Origin: Archilochus colubris
Taxonomy: Eukaryota; Chordata; Aves; Apodiformes; Trochilidae
Length of the DNA: 64,000 nt
NCBI GenBank assembly: GCA_023079485.1
Contig: CM041092.1
Location: 7,701,127-7,765,126, forward strand
Reading direction: 5' to 3'
The translations under genes were made by a program, and so were the position numbers. Positions 37,501-52,500 of this stretch are shown one piece after another (the stretch's first letter is position 1; each line of letters opens with the position of its first letter). A model generated the notes under the pieces. It was not told the DNA's origin. It saw only the letters and a program-made list of their open reading frames with translations, and did no database searches.

Positions 37501-40500
37501 CTACAGGTGTCTATAAACACTGCCCAAAAAGAGAAAGGCTTTCTTTTTAGAAACATATTCTTAAATTAAACAGACTATCCTTTCTAAATCTCTAAAATAC
37601 ACCCTCGAAGTAATTCTCAGGTGCTCTCATCATATTTCCTAAGCAGGAAGGAAGATGTTAGATTTCTCTAGATCACTGAGTCACAAAATGCCACTACAAT
37701 AATAATAAGCAAAACCATAATGAAACTATATGCATATGCTTGAGCAGTACTCATGAACAGCCAGAGAACTGACCCTTTTTTCCAAATTCCTTTGCAAATG
37801 ACTGATTTACTGAATGAATTTAAAAAAGGAGACAATCTTCTGTATACAACCTGTATATACAAATACAACCTGTATTTGCAGGACAGAACCAAGAGTAAAC
37901 ACAAGCTCCTGCCATGTTCAGGATTTCAGTATAAACCTAAGGCTCTAAATAAAACATGACTAGTGAAGAACATAACATCCAAAACAAAAAACTTGAAATT
38001 CTCAGGTGAAAAGTTACACAGCACAGTGAGGCTTGTTAGCAAATATTCCTCTAGAAAACAGCCTATTCTATCATATGAAGGAATTACATACCAGGGAATA
38101 TCTACCAAATTACAATCAGTAATGTCCTCTCCCATTTCATATTACTTATTTCAGAAGTGTCCAGATTTAATTTGCAAATAAATGTGAAATATTTACACAG
38201 CATGCAGTACATACCACAGCCAGAGGAACTCTGACAGAACTGTTCCAATAAGGCCATTGATGACAATGCACATCCAGATCAGTTTATTGGGAAACTCAAA
38301 AGCTTCAAACCCAGTATAGTGAAGTAGGAAGAACCCTGGCCACAGCAGCAACAGATTAAACAGGCCTACAAAACCTAAACAGAAAAACATCATTAAGTGA
38401 ATCACACTAAATATCCTTTGACATAACTAAAATCTCAGCTCAACTCTGCTATTTTGAAAACATTCATACACAAAAGCATCAACAGAGCAATATTTTTACT
38501 CTTTGAGAAGAAAGGAATACAAGAGACCTTCCTTGAAATTCACAGGCAACAATTACATCAGAAATTTACAGGTTTGAAAATATAAATAAATAAATTCCAC
38601 CGAGTCCAAAGGAGCTGCCTGCATCCCTACAGGTAACGTTAATCTTTCACTGTTAAGGCTGTACACAAGGAACAATTCACACAATCAGTCTCTAAAGTAC
38701 TCAAAACCATGGGAACAACAGACTTGCTCTAATTCCTTGGTTTTTCTGAGCCCCTTTACCACTCATTTACAGCTCAGTGCCTGAAAGCAAACAATTTAAT
38801 CACAGATTGAATTAAAACTTGCAGTGGAGTTATTTTTAATCTTACCAAAGAACATTGGTATGTCAAGTTTATCTTCTCTATCTACTTTCCTTTTTATCAT
38901 TACTATGTACACAGCATAGAGCATTGCTCCTACAAGAGACCAAAGGGAACCTGTAAAGATGAAAAACAAGACAAAACAAACCAACACTCAGGACATGCCA
39001 AACATGTTATGCACACAGTGATCAACTATCCTAAACATACATCTGTTATAAAACTGCCAGAGATAAATGATTTATTAACAAATCCAGTACTGTATGAAAA
39101 TTCTGGGAAAGTGCAGAAAGTTTGAAAATGGAAATACTTTCCAAATCAGGCTATATACATGGGGGTGGGGAAATAGTCATAAATTTCTGGTTTCAAAAGT
39201 TGAATGTTATACGAGTAAGAAATATACAGTTTGCTACATGACCTGCTGAGTACCATCAAGTGATGGTACTCATCACTGAGTATTTTATTTTTAAAAAAAA
39301 TAAATACCTATTGTATCTTTTCCAGCAGATTTCTCAGATCCAGAGAGGTTAACAAGTACCACACCACCAATACTATCAAAAAAAAAAAAAGAAAAAAACA
39401 AAAAGATATTCAAAACACTACTTAAATCTAAGAAATTTTACAGAGAGAAAAAAAAAGGGGGGGGGTGGAGGAAGAAAAATATCAAAGCAGAGTTCTATCT
39501 CTAGGCATTTTTATTTAACCAATACCCACTTTTGAAAAAGTCAAAACCAAAGGAGTACCAGTATTAACCTCTGAGTAACACACCAGCCATTTAATGAAAC
39601 AGGCTGACTATACTGAATGTCAACCCTCTTCCTTCTTCCCATCCACACAAAAATAGAGAAACCATAATGAAACAACAAGAAAATAAGTTCATATACTGCC
39701 AACAGAAACCTGATTAATCTAATTTCCTATAGGAGCATGAGATGAGTGCTCATGATATAAGTATTTAAAAAGACTAACTTTACTTTCTCTGAAACAAGAT
39801 TATTAAAAAAAAAACCCAAACAAAACCTATCTTATATTGCCATAGATACCACAGGTATAGTTATCTTCTCACTGTATCAGAGTTTTTTATTAAATGCTCC
39901 ATCTCATTATCTTACCTTAAAATAACAGCTAGTAATTTAGACAGGGTAAACCTATCTCCACTGTTGCTGGGAAAGACTGCAGCTAAGATTAAAGTAAAAA
40001 GCCCTGCAAAAGAAATTAAAGAGTTTATTTTTAATTTATACAATCAAGTTTTACCACTAGTTTGTGCAGAAAAATGCAAATTTTCTTCTTAATATTTTAC
40101 ATACTTATTTTTAGTAATTTTAATTGGAACCATTATGAAGCTAACATACTTCATGATGTAAAACCTCAAATGAGGAAGTACATGCTCAACTTTGAGAAGG
40201 GTTAGCAATACTGACAAAATAAACATTAGTGGAAAAATAATAATCACATAATCATATTTTTAAAACTGATTTTATTAAACAAGAACCAATCCTCTAAACT
40301 CAGACTGTCACATAATTAAAACATTTGAAATTTCATATTAGACCCTTCATAAGTAAGCCAGTGATCTGCATAATATTCAGGTGGTTTAAGTTCTTTACCC
40401 CTAAAACCACTAAAAAAATAAATAAAAAATTTTAAAAATCAAGACTTTACTCTGAATAATTTTTATCAAAAAGTTGAACCACCCTTCCTTCAAACCCACT

Positions 40501-43500
40501 ACTCCCACTTCTGTGGTAATGTCTGTGTATTAAAGAGAAGTACATACACAAACTTGAAAAGCAAAAAAGCAAGGAAAACAAAGACTGCTTAAAACCCTGC
40601 AATTACAGAACAGACATTTTTAAATGCACATATTCAGTGTCTTTAAGCCTTATGACTTGAAAAAACCTTACCAAAACCACAGGTAAATCATTCCAGAAGT
40701 CTATTGTAATAAAAAACATTTTTGTCCTAAAATAGCCTTAAAAACATAAAACTTACCAGAGGTTGAAGACAAGATATTAACTATGGCAACTTGGGTATCT
40801 GAGAGAGCTTCTTGGTAAGAGAAATTTGCCAAGAACCACTGAGGGAAAAGAAAAATAATTTTGTGGTTATATGGATAGCAACAGCAGAGTTTAAATTTCA
40901 TCAGTGCAACAAAATCCTACTTGAAGAAGAAAACCCATCTATTTATACAAAGCCAAAATCAGCACAAGACTTTTACCTCAAACAGATTTCTAACTTCCAT
41001 TAAAGTGGCAGATGTATTAAAAAACAGAGGCAAAATTAGAACTGACCCAAACCAACCACTTTCAACTGTGTGTTTAATAATGAAATAACATACTTCAGAA
41101 CTTAAGCATAAATAAAATGAAAGCATAATATCTATTATATAGTAAATGAAGGTACTTTAAAGTTGTTTTGCTAGTGCTTCAAGATGATTACTGCATGAGG
41201 ATTGCAAAGAAATTTCAGAAATACATGGGCCATTAATCAGCCTAATATGTTTTTTTAGAGTACTTGAAACAGGCACACATCTCCACTCTAGCACCAAGTA
41301 TCACTGACATTCAATACCTCAAAAATGTCTTGGAAGGATTCACATCTGAATTCCTTCACAAGTACAAAAAAAATGGCCAGTGTTTTATCCTTTCTTGACT
41401 GATAAGTCATTAGAGAATTGTAACTTCCCTGAGGATGTACCAGAGATCTTTTTAAAGTCTTAGGTAGATGCTAAGAGAAGAAAGACACATACATGCCAGC
41501 AGTAACACCATCCGTGAACAGGATTTAGTTTGAACATAAGGACCCTATCCTAGAAAATCTGCATGTGTATATATCTAGAAATATCCTCAGACACACAGTA
41601 TATTATATATTTTTAAAAGCTATTTCATCCATTTAAAATCACAAGTGGCTTATTATTCTCTTGCTGATGTGTGCATATTCTTTATGGAGACACACAGAAA
41701 AATTACATCACCATTTTAAGGTCTAGGCATCAACAGCACTAACTCATTGGGGGGTTTTTGAAGTTTAAAGAGCACAGCTTTCTGTAGAAAAGCTGTGGTG
41801 GGTCCACACTGTCTATGACCTACTCAGCAATAGCAGGGAAGTTACTTCAACAAAACTATCACTAATCTGCTTTCTGCATTTTGACTGTCCCCCAAAAATC
41901 TTGCCCTCTCCCCCTAGAGCTGAGACATGGTGCAGTAACAGCAGCAACTGGCAGAGCTGTAACTAAATGTTGCAGCTCTCAATGGAGCTAAAAGGCAATT
42001 TACAATCTTCACACTACTGGAGGGCACAATGAGGCATAACATGGTAGGTACTCCATGATGGCACAGAAAGAAGCCACAGAGACATTTACCCATTTCATGC
42101 AGCTTCTATACACATGGTCCCAGATTTTGCTGTACTAAACATACCCAACACTGGACAACATGGTACAAAAACATGGCAGATCTTACAACTTAACATTACA
42201 GTTAAAGGCACACCCAGGATCTCCCATTTATTACCCTCCCTCTAAGAAGCTGCAGCCTCATGTCCACCACATGAAGAACATTTTAGCTTTTACAGCTTGT
42301 TTATTACTTGTGCTCTTTCTGCATCATTTTACCTCAGTACTGTTTCACTATTATTACACAAGTTTTAATTGCATCTATATTTAAGTTTCCCAAAAGAATG
42401 GAGGCACATACCACAAAGCAAAAGAAAAAACTGATTTTTGCTACTTGAGTTGCAGTGAGTTTTCCTACAGTTTTTAATAGTGATTCCTGCTCCTTAATCG
42501 TTGGATATGACATTCGAGACAACTTGGCTTCCAATGCATGGCTTGATGGGAGCTGTCGAATCTCCATAATATTACTGAACCTTACACGAGGCTTTTTGGG
42601 AGCTTAAGAAGAAAAATAAAGAAAAAAAGAAGGGGAAAAAAAAAAAAGGCTGCATATTACCATTAAACTTTTCAAACCAACACAATACGAAAATGAAACT
42701 ATGATGTTCTAATGCAGTGTTGATTAGAATACTTCACAAATAGTTACAAGTTTTTATCCAAGAAGACATGCCATCATTTGTATTCTTTAAAGGAACATTT
42801 TGGTGTTTGATGGGTAACTAATAAGACAAAGAACAATTACTGTTTTCAATCAGTAATTTTCATTTGTCCATCCACAAAAACCTCATTGCAAAGGACCGTC
42901 CTTCTTCCCTGCCAAAAAATTCCTCACAAGGTAACAACAAATGCTTAGGTAGGAACTAGACTGTATTGATAAATTCTACATAAGATTTTCTTCAGTTGTT
43001 TAATAGTCAAAAGCCAAAAACTGCACACAACTATACCTAGCTGCAAGGACAGAGGATGAGTGTCCAACAGACCTCACAGTTTAGTAAGGACCATAAAGCC
43101 AGATGCCCATTTGAAATCCACCCTCCAAATAATCTTGCAAACCAAGACTTTCTTTCTAAAGATATGATTAAGCATCGTTAGTTTCCTGTGTGAAGAAAAT
43201 ATTACACACCACATATAAACATTAGCCTAATTCAACATGAAACAATACTTTATTTCCTAAAAAAAGGAAAGGGAAAAGCTAGAGCTCAAACAATCCTGAG
43301 GTACTTGTTATCACAGGGCAACAGAGCCTACCAAAGCAGTTCTGCACATGTGCCACCTAGAAATTAACAAAGAGACTTCCCACTTGATAAGAAGAGGCTC
43401 TTGCTGAGGATCAGATAACTGGGTTCCTTGACAGCCAACTTTTCTATAACTGTCTGACACAGTTAGGCCAGTTTCAGCTACTATCACAGGATAGTGAGGC

Positions 43501-46500
43501 TTAAATAAAATCAGAGAGCACATAGACTGATAAAATTCTTACTTTGACTGCTTTGCTCCTGCTCTAAAAAGGACAATAGCTTGTTTTTCCAGAGGCTGAC
43601 TCACTGCTGCTGGTCATACAAGCCCAGAAGGAAAGAATCACAAGTACTGAACCCAGTTGGTCCCTTGAGATAAACATAGGCTGGATCTGTAGTGACCAAG
43701 AAAGGTAAACTGAACAATAGACCTATGTTTTCTCTATCTGAAAGTAAATAGATAAGATTGCAATTCATGCAATAAGAGATTTAATCAAGAAAAAGGCAGA
43801 AAAAAAAAAAGCAGGGGGGATAAAAAAAGTCAAATCCTGAAACATGACAGGAGTTACACCAAAGAGGAAAGTAATTCATTCACCAAGGAACCAGCACTTC
43901 AGCATTCCAAAAGTCTTTACTCACTTTTCTCCACATCACTATTATTACTGCCATTTTTTTCAGTTGGCAAATCATGAAACTTTACAGGAACATATAATGG
44001 TTCACTCTGAAACAAATCAGTATAAGTAAAAATATCGTTAAGCTGGATAATTAAATTAGAAGTAGAATTAATGTAGCAAATTAGAAAACTAAATAATGAA
44101 AAGCTTGGTTGATATTAAGACAATAAAATTCAATAATATTGTTTTGCACTCAGTGGATAGGCTTGTCAACAATGTCCATACATAGTGTATATTTTATGTT
44201 AAACATACTGGTAAAATGCAATACCTGGGTGCTTTTGTGTACATCCTCATAAACACAAAACTCATTCCCAGAAAATTCAGACCCACTGATTTAAAGCTAA
44301 CATATAACTCATCAAAATCACAGGCATTTCATTAGATCTATATCTTCTGGCTAATGATAAAGTAGGAACATAAAATAGAGAACACATATACAAAAATTAA
44401 TATCTATTCATTTCCTCCCATGACCCTAGAAGTACATGAACTAAAACTGAAAGTCAAAAAAACCTGTGAAAGGAACTCCAGTATATAAGGCACTTAACAG
44501 AAGTTTTAATTGTTTAAAATACTTTTAACAAGACAAGTTTTAAACTGCTTGTTTAAATTAAATTAATAAACTGTAAGAGTAAAGTAACAAAAAAGACCTG
44601 GCAGGTGCATTTTCACTGGGCTCTTTGTTTAGGAGCAGAATTTTTGGGGATGTTTAAAATAAGGCAAAATTATCCAAGGTTAACAAAGAACGCTGCTTCT
44701 AGAATCAGATGACCTTTATGAATTGAACAGATTAAGATTTTATTCTTAAATGTAGATAAAGTGGGGAAAAAATCCCAAAGAATAACATTAAAAACACTTC
44801 TGAAAAACAGTTCAACTCTTCATTCAGTATAAAATACCCCTACTGTATTACAGGGATGGTACAGACTTTAGAAGTTCTATATTTTGGGTATAATTCTGCA
44901 TTTGGCCTCTAATTTAGGTATGCAGATAAAGCAGCAATCTGCTGTCAACAGTGGCATAACAAGTCATTTATGCAGGATGAAAATCTTCACAAAAATGCCA
45001 TCTGGCAATGCAACTTATCAGCAGAATACCACTATTGACATTTGATTCAGCAAACAGTAGTCACTCTGTCCACTGGAAGGAAGAAAGCAGTCCACTTCTC
45101 TTCCAAAATGCAGTGCAGGATAACAGTATGCAAGATAGTCAGAAACTGGATGATTCTGTTGTGGATTTTAGTCTTTGAAACTGCTTGGCTTTACCACTAG
45201 CTCACCACATTTTGCTTTGGCACCTACTGAGATGAATATGCAAAGGTTTGGGGGTTTTATAACAACATAAATATTCCTTTCACAAGCTACTACAGAAATA
45301 TGCAAGTAAATGTTCTACTGAGCTGAGAACCTGTATTTCCCATAATAAGCAATGCCATTATCTGCAGCACTTATTAGTAATATTTAAGTTATTGATTCCC
45401 TTTGCCAAAAACTATTAAATTTAAACTTGACATATTTTAAAAACATTAAGACAGGATAAAGGAGTCATGTTACTATAAAGCATTGACCTTCACAAATGAA
45501 GGCACTTACCAAAGAACTGTTTACAGTGTTATCCGTTGCACAAGCAGCAAAATAACCTTCAGCATCTGCAAACTAATTACAGAAAAGCCTTAAATGGAAC
45601 AATTTATCAAGGCAGAGTTGCTAACAAATGAAATTTTTTGTATGATTTAAAATTCATTTTTCCCATAATTCTATTACATTCCCTGCTCTCTTCAGCCCTT
45701 CTCCCCAGTAAACAAGAGGGGTTACAATTTGAATAAATAATTTCACTAATTCCTTGGAGAGCCCCACTGAATTCAACTGAACCTGGTTTCAACATAGGAT
45801 CAGGCTCTTAGATGGCCAACCTGTGAAGTTCAGTCTTAGTGAGACATGCTTCACTAATTATTGTGCAAGTATTAACAATAAGCCTCATTTCTTCTTTGCA
45901 TAAAAACCTGGAAGTCTGCCTTAGTTTTAACAAGACTTAAATTAGGATGAGGTCAAGGATCATTTTTTCTCTTCCTTTATGCATTACTAGCCCTCTTCCC
46001 TGATCTGCAGCTTGCTTTTTAAACCATGCTGCTAAGGAATCTATTAAGCAAAGCCTCTAACATGGAAGAGGGCTTAAAAGTCAGCTCTGTTTACCTAAGC
46101 ATTCATTACTGAAGTAAAAATCTATAAATATATAATTCTTGTTCCAGATTAATAGACACGAGACATTTTAAAGGCACTTGTGATAATTACACAATTGAAC
46201 ATCTAACTGAAGAGACTGAGCACTCTCCCTCATTGCTGTGCAGCTCCTGTTCCCTCTTCTTGGGCACAGCACAGCTTGAGGGGCAGTTGTCAATACAACC
46301 ACTCCAGTTCACCTGAGGCAACAGCCCCTTAATTCTACTCATCTGCTCAGACCAGGAACTTCCATCAGTGTAATTGCTCTGTACAACCAACCATCCTTTA
46401 GCACTTTTGTCATCCTTGTCATTACTGCCATCACAGAACCTGAAAACTCTTATTTCCTGATTATCTTATAAAAATCCTGAGCAGCATCCTCTAACAAGTG

Positions 46501-49500
46501 CCACACAACACACAGATAATTTATATTAAAGGCAGAGCTACAGAAAATTATTTCAAGGAATCAGCCAACTCCAGATGTTTCATGTGTTTAAAACAAGATT
46601 TGTTTAAAAAAAAAAAGTTTAGGGTTTTTATTATTTTTAGTTTTGTGGTGTTTTGATTTTTTTAAGTAGATTCATTTTTTTTAATTAATTTGGCTTAATG
46701 TCATGTAACACTTCAGTTATTTAAGTATATTACACCTACAACTGTCACTATTAGTTAAGTTTAATATGTCCAGAAGAACTCAAGTTAGTCTCTTTGATAT
46801 GAGCCATTTTCTTCTAAAAACATGTTTATTAACAGCTTGCTCTTGGTTTCCATTTTCTGTTATTTTAATGTGAGATTATATCAGGCCAAATGCCTTGCTG
46901 CTTCCTGAGTCCTGCTGTTCAGCATTATGAAATGCTGGCACAAAAAAAAGAGGCATTCCTGGAATTCTAATTTTCCTGGTAAAAACGTTTGTGTTTCTAT
47001 AGTATGATGAAAACTTCACACTCCAACACAAACTATGCCCAGTTCTAGAATAGACAACAGAAGGTCACTCATGCAAAAAAGCTATAAAAATTCAGTATTA
47101 ACAACAAAAACACAATCCTATCACCTTTCTGCAAATAGTTCATAGTTCTGACAGAGAAAAAACCAGTCAGTAATAAAAACAAATTACAGAGTTCATATAC
47201 TGATTCTACTGGTTACAAATGCTGGGGAAGTAAAAGGGAACCAAAACCCAACAGTGGTGATGCTCACATGCTCTTCTCAGAAAGAATTATCTTTTTTAAC
47301 TGTCCAAGATAAAATCGGGTAGACAGGCCAATGGTCTGGCCCAGTAGAGCATTTCTGATGATTCCTGATGAATTTCACATTTCTTTTTCCTTTCTTTTCT
47401 TCCTCTCACAAGACTACAATTATGATTGCCATGTCATCCTGTGCAGTGATTCTGTTTATAACTGCTTTTCTGAAAGGATTGTTTCACCCATATGTAAACT
47501 TTGCCATTCTCCAGTCTCTATTTTAAGTTTCTTCTGTACAAACATCAGCAAATATCAAAACATCTTCATAAAGATAAAATACTTACAAAAGCTGCATGCC
47601 TTCCACGAAATCCACGAGTACACTGCTGCCTCCATGGTTTCCAAACAATAAATCCCAAGAGGTATAGAACAAACATGGATGTTTTTGCAAATGTACTGAA
47701 AAAAGGTTTGTTGTACTTTGTAAAAACATACTGTGGAAAGAAAATAATTGCAGTATCCAAAATTACCAATTAAGTGAGAACTCACAAAATGAACTAACAG
47801 GTTTAAGCATATAGTCAGAACAGTCTGGTTCCTAAAATGACAGTGTTGCCAGCAGTGGCCCCTTCCTATTCTGGGGGTGCCCTCTCCCAAGCTCTCTTCA
47901 ATGTCACCAAGGCAGCACTGAGTCATTTTGCAAGATACAAACACTGTCACCAGACTAAAGTTACTTATCACTTGTATCTAACCATGCAACACCTTGATAG
48001 GTAACTAAACTTTATTAACAACTGCACAGTAAACACAAATTAGAGAATATTACTTTGATTAAGTAACATTTCATTATCAATACTGACTTTACCAGTTCAT
48101 TGGGAAAAAAATTATATTGCTGTAATAATATATTCAGCACATTTTTATATGCTTACCTTCAGAACTGGTAACAATGACAATTCAGAAACCTGAATTTTAC
48201 AAGTGTGTATTAAATAATCAGTTTCCACTACTAAAGCTCTCTTTTAACTCCTAAAATTTAACATATAAAGTAAATACCAGACCAGTTTCAAGATGATGAA
48301 TATATGAACTGATTACGACCAACTTGTCTGCAGTTACAGGGCTTAACTCCACGAGTCTTTTGGTCCTAGACTTCTAGATAATCTGAACTATAATCTACCA
48401 CACCTTGCAACGTTCTATCTCATTTATTAATTCTCGGGAAACATACAGCCATCATTTTAATCAATATGGTAATATACAAAATGAGCTTCCTCACTACAGT
48501 AGTTCTGAGGTTATCTTGTTTAATTCTTAAGTCCTCAGTAACACTTTGTCTCGAAAGCAGCAGTCACCAAGTTGAGCTTGTTCATAACTTCCAGAGTGGA
48601 TACACTTTAGTTCACTAACTCGAAGGATATCACCTTCCCTGTATTAAAAAGGTGAAACATTACAACACTCAGTGTCTGAGTGACCACAATTCTGCTGTGT
48701 GTCTCTTAACCAGGTTTTTATTTCCCTGTTAAGGTGCACAGATCAATACTTACAGAAGTGAGTTCTGATGAGGCAACCCATATCACATCAACCAGGAGAA
48801 GAATGACAATTCCTAGAGCCATTCGCCTACGCTGAGTGGATGAACTGCTCTGGGAGCTCATTCGATTCATGACAAAAACCCACACCATTTGTAACCTATT
48901 CAACATTGATAAAGGAATAAAACCCAAGAGATTATAAATGGTGATCAAAAACAAAACCTACAAAACAAAAAAGACATGGAGGGAAGGGTTTCACATGTAC
49001 GAAATGGACTCAATATGGCATGAAACACACATCTACTTTTGCTAATGAGATCTTCAATGGATCAGTGTGAGATTTTCAGAGACAATTAGAAAATACACTT
49101 GGGCTTTTAAGGAATTTATCAACTGTTCTACCACTGAAGTAAGCAAAAGAGGTAAAACATACAATGCCTTTCTGGAATTTCTATGCTCTGAATTCTGCAA
49201 AATTTGAAACCACTGCACTTTGGTAAATTCAGATACTCCAAGCTGACAGTAGAAATTATTTTGATGTGTTGTAGTATTACAATACATCCTTTCTGTGAAA
49301 AGTAGGATTAACATATTTAAACTTAGGTATATAATAAATATTTCTGAAGACATAACAGCACATTTGTGGTAATTTTAAGCCCTGAAAGTGTGAAGTGATT
49401 GGAGAAAAAAAACAAAAACCAAACCAAGGAATATTTAATGTTAAACTCACAAAATTAGAATACACATGCAGTTGAACACAAGTGACTTATTTATCTATGT

Positions 49501-52500
49501 GGTAATTTATGAAATAGAGGCATGGACATATTCTAGTGAAAATTTATCAGACTACAAGTAAGCACAAGATGCAACAGAAAGCTTTGCCCATTAAAAAAAA
49601 AAAAAAAAACCAACCAAACAAAACAAACAAATAAAAATTCATAATTATTTTAACTGTGCATTGGTTTGTTATGCATCAGAATGACCATTTAAGAACACTT
49701 CATATTGTAAGAATCAAAATTACAGCAGTAAACTAGCTTTAAGCTTGTCATCTAGTGCAAAGGTCATACAGACTTGCCAGATATTACAACACAACCAAGT
49801 CTGGATTTTGACACACACAAACCTATTTTCCTTTTCACATACAGACCTCTCAGCTCCTAGAAGTTTTACTTAAAGGTAGTAATAGAAAGGTCTTAGTTTG
49901 AGCAATTCTGGTGAATTATCAGAAAATGGGTTTAAATGTTTATGCCCAGCTGTTTGTACATGCTCAAGGAATAAGAGTGTAACACAAGATAAAATTCTGA
50001 AGACAGCTTGAGTTGCAAAAATTGGTATTAGGAAAACTATTTGCAGCCAAAACGTTAAAATTTCTGCAGGAGGTGAGCACCACAGCATGATGTAAAAAGA
50101 GTAATACCCAACCTTCCTTGCTTCTCCTTCAGGAGGCTGAATACTTCTGCTTTATTCAACACACAGAGTAAACACAAGAAAATGGAACTGATATTGTTTG
50201 GGTTAGCCATAAATGGGATACACTGTGACTTTAGAGAGCTTAACTTCACACAACTTGAAATAAAAATAAGTATTAACATTACTGAGAACACTAAAGTTGT
50301 GCTAAGAGAACACTAACGGACTTTAAAAAAACCCAAAAAACAAGAAAGGCAAGGCAAGCAAGCTTTTAAAGATGTTGCTGGTGGTTTCACTCCAAAAAAC
50401 TAAAAGATTGACTGGACCTACTCTAAAAAAAACACTGCTCATGAGCATCCCAGACCTATGTGCATCCTTATATCCATAGACTACTAGATAATTCCAATTT
50501 GTTATATAGCTTTACAACTGCTCACTAGAAGACCTAGATTTAGGAAAACAATGTTATGATTAAAAAGCTTCACATAGAAGTGACAGAGACTGATGTCTCA
50601 TTCATCAACCTTCTCGTGCTAGAAGCTTCTACGTGCTTTCTAGTGAATCTCAGTAAGATACACATATGGTAGTTTTATGATTAACATTGACTTATTTATG
50701 TATGTATTCTAAGAAGCAATTTATTAAGAGTTAATTTGCTACAGATTACATAACACATCTTGCAATTTACCATCACAAATTCAAACAGAACCTTCCACAG
50801 AATTCCTCAAGGAGCCTTTATGGAGCCAATCCTGACCTGCAGTAAGCAGAGGCAGACTGCCTGGCTGATGCAGTTCAGTGGTTTAAATTACAATTTGTTT
50901 TATCCACACATGTCAACACAGAAACACAAGCTTTTAATTACGTAGAAAATATTTATGAAGGTGACAGTGCCACCATGTCTTAACTCAGGAAGCGACAATT
51001 TCTTTTTTCCAAACTACCCTATTCCTTAGGTTAATCATTTGAATGTTTCATTTTCTTTAAAATAAAATAAAATAAAAAAAAAATCAGCAGGCAAAGTCCC
51101 TGAAGTATAATTATACCACTAGAGCTCTGCTTATATATTCCATGTGTGGGCATCCATTCTGGGTAATTATTCTGCTTTTCTAATAAAAAGGTGGGACTGA
51201 CAAAAGAAAGCAGAAGTCTGGAAGCTGGGAGTGGCAAAGTTCTGAAAGACTCAGCAAGAATTGGCAGCTTTTATGTGATGCAGAATAAAGAAAAACATTT
51301 GTTCTCAAAGAGAGAATAAAGAAGGATATTATCTTAAACCTGAGTAAGCAAAAAGAAAGGGGTTTGTGCCTGAAAGCTTATAAGGGAATTTTCAGGTTTT
51401 ATTAATTGCTTTAATAGATACTACATATTATAATCCACAAATTTGGCTTCATTTTATTATGACTAATAGCCTACAGCCATTAAATTAAGTTATATATAGC
51501 CTACAAATTGTTCCTGTGCTCGCATAATATATATGTATATATAGGAAATGGAAGCTAGGCAAAGAGACTTCCAAAGGAGCCAGAAGAAAAGAAATCTCAT
51601 TCCTTGTCAGGCTACACATGTCAGTGTGACACATGATCAGTGGTTCAGAATGCCAGCACTGGGAACCACTCCAACCTTCCAGCAGCTCTGTGCTTCAGGT
51701 AGGAGGGGGAGAGATAGCTGGAGACAGGAAGGCACTGCAGCAGCCTGATCAGTTTGACATCTCCACATCACATGCTCACATCTCTGGCTCTGAGGAGCTC
51801 TGAGATCTTTTGTTCTCACCACAAACTGCTTCAAACTGAATACCACGGGCACAGTGTGCACAGCAATCCTGCACAGAGAGTGTGCACATTGTGTAGTTAC
51901 TTAGTATTGTACTCAGCTTGTCTACCTTAGCCTTGTACAAATCCCTTGCTTTAAGATCCCTTAGCAGAGGGGAAATAAAGGATACTAGAACATGTAGTAC
52001 TTCTTTAAAAAGTAGTAACATATTAAGTGATTCAGAGTGTAAGTACACAATGCACCCTTTCTCTCTACCTCCAAACAGATTTTAAAATTCTATTTAAAGA
52101 GCCCCCTATTTACATCTTGAAGTTTTTTGTTTCAGTAATAGCTGCTATTACTTTCTCATCTGACTACAAAGTGTCTGTTTAACATTTCTGTGTGCCTAAT
52201 ATAGCCCCCTGCCTGCTTCTTCCCTAACAAGGAAAAAAGATAGACCTTCAAGCTGACTAAAAAAAATTACAAAGTAGCAAGACTAAAATCCCTACAAAGC
52301 AGCAAAAAATCAGAACCCTATTGAAATTTATTTACCGAGTTTTAGGGCAAAATTTATACCTGTAGAATGTCACACAGGGCACAAAGAGCTACAAACTACT
52401 ATCTTGAGATGGTTTAGACAGACACTATCTACTTATTGACAAACCACTAGTGTGCAAGATTGAGTAGTGAAATTCAATTCCACACATTTCTTAGTATTTG

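Noticed and set aside
47555..47971. 138-codon minus-strand open frame overlapping exon 4
   Set aside because: Shadow frame; the true exon 4 frame gives the SLC35F5 sequence.
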